Of a stretch of 38,917 nucleotides of DNA, positions 32,275 to 38,917 are shown piece after piece. The DNA is from Paenibacillus terrae (lineage in GTDB: Bacteria > Bacillota > Bacilli > Paenibacillales > Paenibacillaceae): NCBI RefSeq assembly GCF_000943545.1, contig NZ_JTHP01000060.1:1-38917 (forward strand). The letters run 5' to 3'. The notes beneath the pieces were generated by a model. It saw only the letters and a list, made by a program, of their open reading frames with translations, was not told the origin of the DNA and did no database searches. Positions within the stretch are counted from its first letter, which is position 1. Every line of letters begins with the position of its first letter. Position numbers and translations under genes: made by a program.

Positions 32275-34368
32275 TCAGTCCTTAACTATATCCACATTTT
32301 TGTAATAGTGTTGCAAAATTTTCTTGTAATCATACCCCTGATCAGCCAAACCGTTGGCTCCCCATTGTGACAAGCCCAAACCGTGACCATTCCCTTTGCC
32401 TGTAAAAATAAAGCTCTGCGTTTTGTCGATGACGCGCGCATGACGATCTTCATTCATGACGATTACCCCGTTACCACCGGAAGTGCTGCTCCCTGAAGCC
32501 GACAGGATTGTAGTTCCCTGTGCACCATTTACATGAGTAGTAGCCCCATCAGCGCCTAATACAGTATAACTGCCGGTACTCGCAATATCAAACAGCGTGC
32601 TCGGCAATCCTCCCATCGCTGAACGATACATATCAGGATACTTCACCTTTAAAGGCGATCCGTTCGCTTCAACCTCCAGCACTCGTCCAGACGGACCGCG
32701 TTTGGTGACATCGAGATGGTCAATAGAGGACGGTACTGTGCCCGTTACTTTCCCTTGCAAGGATTTTACAAGCTGAGCAGCCGTAAAGGGTCCCCGCACC
32801 CATGCGTAGTCTCCAGATTGAGGTACCTTTTCCAATACAATCATTTCTTCACCCGGTTGTACCTTGGCTACTGCTGTCACGTTTGATTGAATTTGAGGAA
32901 TGGGACGCACATTGGTATTTTCAGCAGTCACGGTGACCTTGTCTAGCCCCGCCTCTGTGACTCCCTCCAGCTCCTTAACGTTATCTTCTCGGATATAGCC
33001 TGTCTTTCCGCTCGAGAGAAGCACGTGATACCACTCTTGTGCTCCTTTTTGCGCCGAAATATCTCCAGAGCTATCTACGCTGGCAAACGCTTCGCCGCCA
33101 CTGTTCCACACCTCGGAAGCATCCGCTGTAACGCCGCCCGCATTGGACGAAAATACAGCTTCAACCACCTTGCCACCACTTTTAATCACTTCACCAGCGG
33201 TTGCATCTACAGCCTCGCTAACATTTGCATGCTCCGAGCCTTTGCCGTTATAAGCCTGGCTTAACGTTCCATCCACTACGTTACCGATCTGAAAACGATT
33301 GCCTTGGGCAAGCGCATAGCTGCGAGCCGCTACCGCTTGTGCCTTGAGCGCTTCACCCGGCCATGAGGAATAGACTTCAGCTCCTACCACGGAATACAAA
33401 TACTGCTCCAACGGCACTTCGTTTACTAGCGCTAGCTGTCCTGACGTCATGCCAATCTCCATGTCTCCACGATATGTACGCTGTGATCTCTCAACCACTT
33501 GAATTCCATCGTTGCCTCCGTTGACAATAACCTTGCTATTATCAGAACCACTCAGCACGTAATGAGTCATCACCTGAGAGCCTGTCGTTACTCCTGCTTC
33601 CTGTCTCACAATCAGTCCAGTTTGAGTAGCGTTGACTTTAGAGAGGGTGAGTTGCGGTTGCTGGCTTTCCAGTTCTGTTTTCAAAGCGGACAACTTGCTG
33701 TCATTACTCTCTTCACCGATCCACACAGCATATTGACCTCTCGATTGAACTACGGTAAAAGCATCAAAACCTGCGGCAGCAATCGTCGTTCGGACGAGAT
33801 TGGCCTCTTGCTCACTGCCATAGTTCCCTGTAGACCAATGCTTGTTCCCCGTAACTTCGGCCTGTGCTCCAGTTGCAGTAGAAATGCGCTGTACAGCGGC
33901 CTGCGCCGCCTGTTCACTCGCATATATTCCCGCATACACCTGATAGATAGAGCTACCGTTTTTAGAGCCAATAAAAACCGTCGGTTTATCATTGGTCTTC
34001 TGCAACACTTGAGCCGCTTTTATCGCAGCCGCTTCATTTCCTTCAAGTACCTTCACCCGATAGCTGTCTACACTAAAGCGTGCTGTGCTGTCCGAAAGTC
34101 TCGTCCAGGCCTGAAAGCTGCCCCCACTGTTTTGTCCGACACTCAAACCCCCTGATGATTTCAAGGTAACAGCGGGTGTAGTCGCTTTATATTTGCTGCC
34201 CAGATCCGCAAAGATCACTACACGAATATCCTCTTGGGTGGCAGCGGCGTGAACAGTCGGAGACCAAGGCAGGCAAAATACAGCTAATACTATAACCGCT
34301 GTTGCCCGTTTGGCCCGACCCGCCCATGTGCCGAAAATTGTGTTTTGATTCAACGCCTTTTCACTCAT
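32275..34368 (-). CDS. SpoIID/LytB-domain secreted protein with SPOR-like and SH3-like parts
   Basis: A 697-residue exported protein. A signal peptide (about 20-41, ending VHAAA) is followed by SPOR-like repeats (about 130-215), then a SpoIID/LytB core with VPLEQYLYSVVGAEV (Glu331 in the place of the catalytic acid of SpoIID lytic transglycosylases), SWPGEALKAQAVAARSYA and SSNAGG. The core seems interrupted by an SH3b-like segment (about 440-530) and then closes with GNGHGLGLSQWGA (659-671). It should bind and possibly cleave peptidoglycan. B. subtilis has no gene here between ruvB and queA. ATG at 34368 has GGGGGAG six bases before. Whether it acts in sporulation or vegetative growth is unknown. 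Confidence 0.9.
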   Translation of the reverse strand: MSEKALNQNTIFGTWAGRAKRATAVIVLAVFCLPWSPTVHAAATQEDIRVVIFADLGSKYKATTPAVTLKSSGGLSVGQNSGGSFQAWTRLSDSTARFSVDSYRVKVLEGNEAAAIKAAQVLQKTNDKPTVFIGSKNGSSIYQVYAGIYASEQAAQAAVQRISTATGAQAEVTGNKHWSTGNYGSEQEANLVRTTIAAAGFDAFTVVQSRGQYAVWIGEESNDSKLSALKTELESQQPQLTLSKVNATQTGLIVRQEAGVTTGSQVMTHYVLSGSDNSKVIVNGGNDGIQVVERSQRTYRGDMEIGMTSGQLALVNEVPLEQYLYSVVGAEVYSSWPGEALKAQAVAARSYALAQGNRFQIGNVVDGTLSQAYNGKGSEHANVSEAVDATAGEVIKSGGKVVEAVFSSNAGGVTADASEVWNSGGEAFASVDSSGDISAQKGAQEWYHVLLSSGKTGYIREDNVKELEGVTEAGLDKVTVTAENTNVRPIPQIQSNVTAVAKVQPGEEMIVLEKVPQSGDYAWVRGPFTAAQLVKSLQGKVTGTVPSSIDHLDVTKRGPSGRVLEVEANGSPLKVKYPDMYRSAMGGLPSTLFDIASTGSYTVLGADGATTHVNGAQGTTILSASGSSTSGGNGVIVMNEDRHARVIDKTQSFIFTGKGNGHGLGLSQWGANGLADQGYDYKKILQHYYKNVDIVKD

Positions 34369-34646
34369 TTTTGGCTCCCCCATTTCTGGCTGTCATAGCA
34401 CGCATACTGCATGATTTGGCGGGAACTTGACTCATACCTGTCCCTTTTAATACATCGGCGAAATACGCCTAAACTTGAACCCGCTCAAATCTTAATTCAC
34501 GCACTCTCTTTTTCCATACCATTCGTCTAGCAATATCATACGAGTACATAGCCGTGTAACCACGTTAAGAACTAATTTCAGCTACATTTTTCTGTGTATG
34601 AGGCGATACTGCCTGTTCTCATGTGATAAAAGTACACACTCCCTGC

Positions 34647-35654
34647 TCACCGTGAATCCGTTGGCATGGGAATTCCGAGATGAGCATAGGCCGCCGGAGT
34701 CACCATCCGTCCCCGCGGCGTTCTTTGCAGAAGGCCGATTTGCAACAAATATGGCTCATACACATCCTCGATCGTCTGACTTTCTTCACCAATGGTCGCT
34801 GCAATTGTATCCAATCCCACAGGCCCGCCACGGAATGAATGAATCATCGCCTTAAGCATTTTATGATCAATTTCATCCAGTCCGCGCGGATCAATTTGCA
34901 GTCTCTTTAACGCCTCTGCGGCCAGCTCCGAATGAATAATACCGTCTCCTGCAACTTGGGCAAAATCACGCACCCTTTTTAACAGCCGATTCGCAATCCG
35001 TGGCGTCCCCCGTGAACGCAATGCGATTTCCTCGGCTGCATCACCGACAATCTCAATCTCCATAATATCCGCGTTTCTTGATACGATGTAGGCCAGCTCG
35101 TCTGTCGTATAGAACTCCAACCGACTAATGACACCAAATCGGTCACGCAATGGCGCAGAAAGCAGCCCAGCGCGCGTAGTAGCCCCGATAAGCGTAAAGG
35201 GCGGCAAATCCAGACGGACTGAACGCGCACTTGGGCCTTTACCAATCATAATGTCCAGAGCAAAATCCTCCATTGCCGGATACATGACTTCTTCCACCGT
35301 ACGGTGCAGGCGATGTATCTCGTCAATGAACAAAACATCGCCCTCTTGAAGATTAGTCAGCAACGCCGCCAAGTCTCCAGGTCGTTCAATTGCCGGGCCT
35401 GAGGTCGTGCGTAAATTAACACCAAGCTCGTTGGCGATAATATTGGCGAGCGTCGTTTTGCCCAATCCAGGCGGGCCGTACAGCAGTACATGATCCAGCG
35501 CCTCTTTACGCATTTTGGCCGCTTCAATATATATTTTCAAATTTTCTTTTACCTGATTTTGCCCGATATATTCATTCAGATAACGGGGGCGAAGGCTTAG
35601 CTCCGCCGTCTGGTCTTCCATCATCAAATTGGCGGAAATAATCCGGTCATCCAT
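34647..35654 (-). CDS. ruvB: Holliday junction branch-migration ATPase RuvB
   Basis: The hexameric motor that drives branch migration with RuvA. The 335 residues have Walker A GPPGLGKT (60-67), Walker B FIDEIH (109-114), sensor GATTRAGLL, the arginine finger region LRDRFG and a C-terminal winged helix ending RTPRGR. ATG at 35654 has AAGGAGG 11 bases upstream. It follows ruvA by about 50 bases. The 278-bp stretch after it, before the SpoIID-like gene, shows no clear terminator or promoter. Confidence 0.98.
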   Translation of the reverse strand: MDDRIISANLMMEDQTAELSLRPRYLNEYIGQNQVKENLKIYIEAAKMRKEALDHVLLYGPPGLGKTTLANIIANELGVNLRTTSGPAIERPGDLAALLTNLQEGDVLFIDEIHRLHRTVEEVMYPAMEDFALDIMIGKGPSARSVRLDLPPFTLIGATTRAGLLSAPLRDRFGVISRLEFYTTDELAYIVSRNADIMEIEIVGDAAEEIALRSRGTPRIANRLLKRVRDFAQVAGDGIIHSELAAEALKRLQIDPRGLDEIDHKMLKAMIHSFRGGPVGLDTIAATIGEESQTIEDVYEPYLLQIGLLQRTPRGRMVTPAAYAHLGIPMPTDSR

Positions 35655-35704
35655 ATTCCATCGCTCCTCCTTTTCATCAGACTTCTTTAACGGACATCAC
35701 CGTC

Positions 35705-36319
35705 CTATCCGGCAAACAACAGTTGCAAAGCCCGTTTCATCAAAATATCGGCAGATTCATCAGGTTTCGCATCTATCTTTATTTTGCTCCATACCTTATC
35801 CAGCTCTGCATCTGTGTAGCCCAACGCCTTGAGCGCTTCTCGTGCCTCGCTCCAATAGGAACCCTCGCCTTCCTCCACGACAGGCTCCGCAAACAATCCG
35901 GTCGCGATGCCGACTGAGCCGATGCCGTCCAGCTTGTCCTTCAAATCCAGAATCATGCGCTGTGCTGTCTTTTTACCGATGCCCGGCAGCTTGGTGAGAA
36001 ATGCGATGTTCTCCTGATAGATTGCCGTTACCACATGAGTAGGTGTACCGCCTCCCAAGATGCCTAGCGCCACACGCGGCCCAATTCCGGATACATCAAT
36101 CAGCTTACGAAACAACTGCTGTTCCTCACGAGTCGCAAACCCGAACAGTAAAGTGGCATCGTCCCTTACATGATGATGAATATAGATGACAATCGGCCCT
36201 TCCGTTTTGGCAAAGGCATAAGGATTCGGACAAAATACCCGGTACCCGACACCCTGCACATCCAAAACGACATACTCATTTTCCAAGTGAGCCACAGAAC
36301 CACGCAAGAAATCTATCAT
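35705..36319 (-). CDS. ruvA: Holliday junction DNA helicase subunit RuvA
   Basis: Binds four-way junctions and loads RuvB. The 204 residues have an N-terminal OB-fold, two helix-hairpin-helix motifs (VSGIGPRVAL and LPGIGKKTAQRM) and a C-terminal domain III that contacts RuvB (about 155-204). The ATG overlaps the ruvC stop as ATGA, so translation is coupled. Confidence 0.98.
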   Translation of the reverse strand: MIDFLRGSVAHLENEYVVLDVQGVGYRVFCPNPYAFAKTEGPIVIYIHHHVRDDATLLFGFATREEQQLFRKLIDVSGIGPRVALGILGGGTPTHVVTAIYQENIAFLTKLPGIGKKTAQRMILDLKDKLDGIGSVGIATGLFAEPVVEEGEGSYWSEAREALKALGYTDAELDKVWSKIKIDAKPDESADILMKRALQLLFAG

Positions 36320-36819
36320 TTTCGCAATACCTCATTTAACTTTGAATTTAGTCCATATGAATGCGCATGACAAATAGCCACTGCCAAAGCATCCGCCACA
36401 TCATCCGGTTTGGGCACAACTTGAAGCTTCAGAAACATTCTTACCATTTCCTGTACCTGCTTCTTCTCAGCCTTTCCATACCCTACAATAGCCTGTTTCA
36501 CCTGCATAGGCGTATATTCCCCTATAGGCAGACCACGTTGTTTCGCAGCCAGCACCAGCACACCGCGCGCCTGACTCACAGACATTGCGGTTGTTACGTT
36601 ACGATTAAAAAAAAGCTTCTCCAGCGCTACCGCATCAGGCTTATATTTATCAATCAATTGCAGCATGCCTTCATACACATGAAGCAACCGCTCTTCTTCC
36701 GGTGTATGGGCCTCCGTCTGGATGCAGCCATATTGAACAGGAACCACCTTACTGCCAATCTTGTCCACAAATCCAAAGCCCACAATTGCAATACCCGGAT
36801 CAATTCCTAGAAAACGCAA
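36316..36819 (-). CDS. ruvC: Crossover junction endonuclease RuvC
   Basis: Resolves Holliday junctions. The 167 residues contain the catalytic acids Asp7 (GIDPG), Glu67 (EKLFF), and the Asp139/Asp140-Asp143 group (PDDVADALA). The start is TTG with GGGGAG about eight bases upstream. B. subtilis has no ruvC and uses RecU instead; here it leads an overlapping ruvCAB operon behind an extended -10 promoter. Confidence 0.97.
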   Translation of the reverse strand: MRFLGIDPGIAIVGFGFVDKIGSKVVPVQYGCIQTEAHTPEEERLLHVYEGMLQLIDKYKPDAVALEKLFFNRNVTTAMSVSQARGVLVLAAKQRGLPIGEYTPMQVKQAIVGYGKAEKKQVQEMVRMFLKLQVVPKPDDVADALAVAICHAHSYGLNSKLNEVLRK

Positions 36820-36933
36820 AAAAATCTCTCCCCTATCGCCAAAATACGGCGTTAACTAGCCATCAACGATCAATATCAAAACCATAATCATTGCCAAATA
36901 CTAAACAAAGCGAACATATGTGTCGTTCATTTC

Positions 36934-36942
36934 ATTATAACA
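36934..36942 (-). promoter_or_regulatory. Extended -10 promoter of ruvCAB
   Basis: TGTTATAAT on the minus strand (TATAAT at 36939-36934 with TG one base upstream) lies 114 bases before ruvC. No good -35 box was seen, consistent with the extended -10 class. Confidence 0.65.
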
Positions 36943-36989
36943 AAACTTTGCATCTAATAGAGTAAAAAGTTTAACTCTAAGTTCAGCAC

Positions 36990-37013
36990 AAAAAAAGAGA
37001 CGTTGTACGCCTC
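36990..37013 (-). terminator. Rho-independent terminator after bofC
   Basis: GAGGCGT and ACGTCTC (37013-37007 with 37003-36997 on the minus strand) pair with one G-U, with a 3-nt loop, followed by seven T residues. Confidence 0.82.
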
Positions 37014-37054
37014 ACCCCCCGGGCAAAGCCTACACGCCTCCCACTTGCATGTAA

Positions 37055-37759
37055 TCAATATTGCTGCTTCAATACCCGCTGTGTTCGTTCCACCGCAAAA
37101 TCACCAAAAGTGGAGATCACGCTGTTGTATTCGTTCATATCCTGCACACGGATTCCCTGCTGGAGCTGCTCATACACGCCCTCGGGCAGAGCCGTCTCCA
37201 TTGATCCTACATCCAGCTGAAAGAAAGTCCGAATTACTTTTTCTTTTTTAGGCGGTCCTTCAAACAAAGTAAGCTGTCCATCCATACTAATACCCATGTA
37301 GGCGTGCTGTTTGCATAACTCCGACAAATCCTCCACTTTACGCTCCAGCCAAACCTCGCCCCTGGAATTTAACCGTCCCTTCCAATCGGGATGCTGCTTC
37401 AGCAAACTCTCTAACTGCTGCGAACTTAACGTTCCCAAGGAAAGTGTCTCTGTGCCACACACATAGGTAGTTAACAAATGAGTCTTTCTGCTGATGCCAG
37501 AAGCACGGATACTTTGCAATACCTGCACCTGCGAGGAATGCACTTCAGCCGGACTCGTGTGTGAAGGCTCCTCCGTATCAACGTCCGCCATAACGGTAGT
37601 AGCAAGGGGCTGTGACAGCATAGTCTGCATATGACGTGAAAACAGGATACCTAAACCTGCCAGCAAACAAGCCGATCCAAAAATAGTACAGGCCCACACC
37701 GTTCTTCTCCACTGCTTCCAGCGTCGTTTAATTTGTTTTTTCCAGCTTAATCGCTTCAC
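37055..37759 (-). CDS. bofC: BofC-like forespore regulator of SpoIVB signalling
   Basis: BofC is a forespore intermembrane protein that restrains the SpoIVB protease and so times SigK activation. The C-terminal half (about 135-225) matches: VEDLSELCKQHAYMGIS, GQLTLFEGPPK, VIRTFFQLDV and the last GIRVQDMNEYNSVISTFGD. The product is 234 residues against about 170 in B. subtilis; the N-terminus carries a basic region and a hydrophobic segment (20-40) that looks like an anchor rather than a cleaved signal, then a longer linker. The start is GTG with AAGGG six bases upstream. Neighbourhood with ruvA matches B. subtilis. Confidence 0.88.
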   Translation of the reverse strand: MKRLSWKKQIKRRWKQWRRTVWACTIFGSACLLAGLGILFSRHMQTMLSQPLATTVMADVDTEEPSHTSPAEVHSSQVQVLQSIRASGISRKTHLLTTYVCGTETLSLGTLSSQQLESLLKQHPDWKGRLNSRGEVWLERKVEDLSELCKQHAYMGISMDGQLTLFEGPPKKEKVIRTFFQLDVGSMETALPEGVYEQLQQGIRVQDMNEYNSVISTFGDFAVERTQRVLKQQY

Positions 37760-37840
37760 AGTAATCCCTTCCGTCCCACTTTTTGTGTTAGTGTGACCTG
37801 ACGATTACTAATTTATACAAAAAAAGACAAAAAATAAAAC

Positions 37841-37865
37841 AAAAAAAGCCGCTTCTTCAAGCGAC
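37841..37865 (-). terminator. Terminator of the tRNA array
   Basis: CGCTT and AAGCG with a 4-nt loop (37849-37862 core) and a flanking G-C pair, followed on the minus strand by seven T residues (37847-37841). It comes just after the last tRNA gene. Confidence 0.85.
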
Positions 37866-37877
37866 TTTCCTTTTGAA

Positions 37878-37951
37878 TCGGGATGACACGATTTGAACAT
37901 GCGACCCCCTGGTCCCAAACCAGGTGCTCTACCAAGCTGAGCTACATCCCG
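37878..37951 (-). tRNA. tRNA-Pro (anticodon TGG)
   Basis: A 74-nt cloverleaf with loop TTTGGGA, anticodon TGG. Discriminator A; CCA is not encoded. Confidence 0.97.
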
Positions 37952-37958
37952 AAATACA

Positions 37959-38038
37959 TGCCGGTGAGAGGACTCGAACCTCCACGGTTTCCCTCACGAT
38001 TTTGAGTCGCGCGCGTCTGCCAATTCCGCCACACCGGC
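37959..38038 (-). tRNA. tRNA-Leu (anticodon CAA)
   Basis: An 80-nt class II tRNA with a long variable arm. The anticodon stem CGCGA/TCGTG contains one G-T pair; loop CTCAAAA gives anticodon CAA. CCA is not encoded. Confidence 0.95.
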
Positions 38039-38051
38039 TTATGAAGTTAAA

Positions 38052-38128
38052 TGGCGCGCCCTGAGAGATTCGAACTCCCGGCCTTTTGATTCGTAGTCAA
38101 ACGCTCTATCCAGCTGAGCTAAGGGCGC
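38052..38128 (-). tRNA. tRNA-Arg (anticodon ACG)
   Basis: 77 nt including encoded CCA; loop CTACGAA, anticodon ACG (A34 is normally converted to inosine). Discriminator G. Confidence 0.97.
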
Positions 38129-38133
38129 AAATA

Positions 38134-38208
38134 TGGAGCGGACGACGGGAATCGAACCCGCGACCCTCGCCTTGGCAAGGCGATGCTCTACCGCTGAGCC
38201 ACGTCCGC
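38134..38208 (-). tRNA. tRNA-Gly (anticodon GCC)
   Basis: 75 nt including encoded CCA; loop TTGCCAA, anticodon GCC, discriminator T. Confidence 0.97.
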
Positions 38209-38243
38209 AATACAATGATATCCATGACATATAAGTTCATGAA

Positions 38244-38319
38244 TGGTGAGCCATGAAGGACTCGAACCTTCGACACCCTGATTAAAAGTCAGGTGCTCTA
38301 CCAACTGAGCTAATGGCTC
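38244..38319 (-). tRNA. tRNA-Lys (anticodon TTT)
   Basis: 76 nt including encoded CCA; loop CTTTTAA, anticodon TTT, discriminator A. Confidence 0.97.
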
Positions 38320-38347
38320 CCAACAGGGTAGTATAACTTTGTAAAAA

Positions 38348-38424
38348 TGGCGGAACTGACGGGATTCGAACCCGCGATCTCCTGCGTGACAGGCAGGCAT
38401 GTTAGGCCTCTACACCACAGTTCC
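38348..38424 (-). tRNA. tRNA-Asp (anticodon GTC)
   Basis: 77 nt including encoded CCA; anticodon GTC, discriminator G73. This is the tRNA that the hisS-aspS T-box leader (specifier GAC) would bind. Confidence 0.97.
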
Positions 38425-38450
38425 AAAAGGATTTCCTTAAGGGAAATTAA

Positions 38451-38524
<74 letters not shown>

Positions 38525-38555
38525 ATAATATTAGGAAATGCTATATAATAATAAA

Positions 38556-38631
38556 TGGTGGAGGCTGAGGGGCTCGAACCCCCGACCCTCTGCTTGTAAG
38601 GCAGATGCTCTCCCAGCTGAGCTAAGCCTCC
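38556..38631 (-). tRNA. tRNA-Val (anticodon TAC)
   Basis: 76 nt including encoded CCA; loop CTTACAA, anticodon TAC, discriminator A. Confidence 0.97.
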
Positions 38632-38637
38632 ATATTA

Positions 38638-38709
38638 TGACCCGTAGGGGAATCGAACCCCTGTTACCTCCGTGAAAGGGAGGTGTCTTAACCGCTTGAC
38701 CAACGGGCC
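38638..38709 (-). tRNA. tRNA-Glu (anticodon TTC)
   Basis: 72 nt; anticodon TTC, one G-T pair in the acceptor stem, discriminator A. CCA is not encoded. Confidence 0.96.
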
Positions 38710-38727
38710 TTAACAATAAATAATATC

Positions 38728-38819
38728 TGGCGGAGAGAGAGGGATTCGAACCCTCGAGACGCTTTTGGCGCCTACACGATTTCCAATCGTGCTCCTTCGG
38801 CCAACTCGGACACCTCTCC
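38728..38819 (-). tRNA. tRNA-Ser (anticodon GGA)
   Basis: 92 nt class II tRNA with a long variable arm and encoded CCA; loop TTGGAAA, anticodon GGA, discriminator G. Confidence 0.97.
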
Positions 38820-38822
38820 ATA

Positions 38823-38898
38823 TGGCTCCCCGAACAGGACTCGAACCTGTGACAACTCGATTAACAGTCGAGTGCTCTACCAACTGAGCTATCAGGGA
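38823..38898 (-). tRNA. tRNA-Asn (anticodon GTT)
   Basis: 76 nt including encoded CCA; anticodon GTT, discriminator G. It is the first tRNA of the array within the window; the array may continue upstream beyond the right edge, where 5S rRNA would be a usual neighbour. Confidence 0.97.
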
Positions 38899-38917
38899 AT
38901 AGTAATCATAAAGATTT

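Noticed and set aside
34369..34646. A gene or terminator between ruvB and the SpoIID-like gene
   Set aside because: No frame with a ribosome site and no convincing stem with a T-run was found.

Overview
This window looks like a chromosomal segment of a spore-forming member of the Paenibacillaceae, most likely Paenibacillus close to P. polymyxa. That rests on proteins that read like Bacillales orthologues, sporulation genes (spoVB, bofC, a SpoIID/LytB-type protein), a T-box leader, strong AGGAGG ribosome binding sites and frequent TTG/GTG starts. The gene order follows the Bacillus subtilis block rarA - tcdA - aspS - hisS - dtd - relA - apt - recJ - secDF - comN - spoVB - yrbG - yrzE - yajC - tgt - queA - ruvB - ruvA - bofC. 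No insertion sequence, prophage, CRISPR array or obvious foreign island was seen. Nearly every gene belongs to a known family.

Layout. At the left edge is the N-terminal part of rarA, whose frame closes early. Then, all on the minus strand, come helD, an ABC exporter and an AzgA-type purine permease, which sit between rarA and tcdA where B. subtilis has nothing comparable. tcdA, aspS and hisS follow. hisS is preceded by a complete T-box leader whose specifier reads as GAC (aspartate), so the two synthetase genes appear to answer to uncharged tRNA-Asp. Next are an uncharacterised protein paired with a PfpI/DJ-1 protein, a probable 53-residue small protein, dtd and relA. A uracil-type permease (plus strand) and a chemotaxis receptor with a near-consensus SigD promoter separate relA from apt. 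apt, recJ, a divergent CDF transporter, secF and secD (separate genes, unlike the fused SecDF of B. subtilis) and comN continue on the minus strand.

spoVB and yrzE are on the plus strand, with yrbG (DUF421) converging on spoVB. The run ruvC-ruvA-ruvB-(SpoIID/LytB-like)-queA-tgt-yajC is a minus-strand series combining Holliday-junction processing, queuosine modification and a Sec accessory protein. bofC lies upstream of it behind its own terminator. The right end is an array of 11 tRNA genes, read on the minus strand as Asn, Ser, Glu, Val, fMet, Asp, Lys, Gly, Arg, Leu, Pro, closed by a terminator. Seven encode CCA and four do not.

The least explained items are a long inverted-repeat element at about 3400-3535, a 90-nt nested hairpin at 17357-17446, the Asp-type T-box in front of hisS, a CDF transporter lacking a canonical metal ligand, the small protein after dtd, and the early stop in rarA. 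I found no clear evidence for a wholly new multi-gene system.
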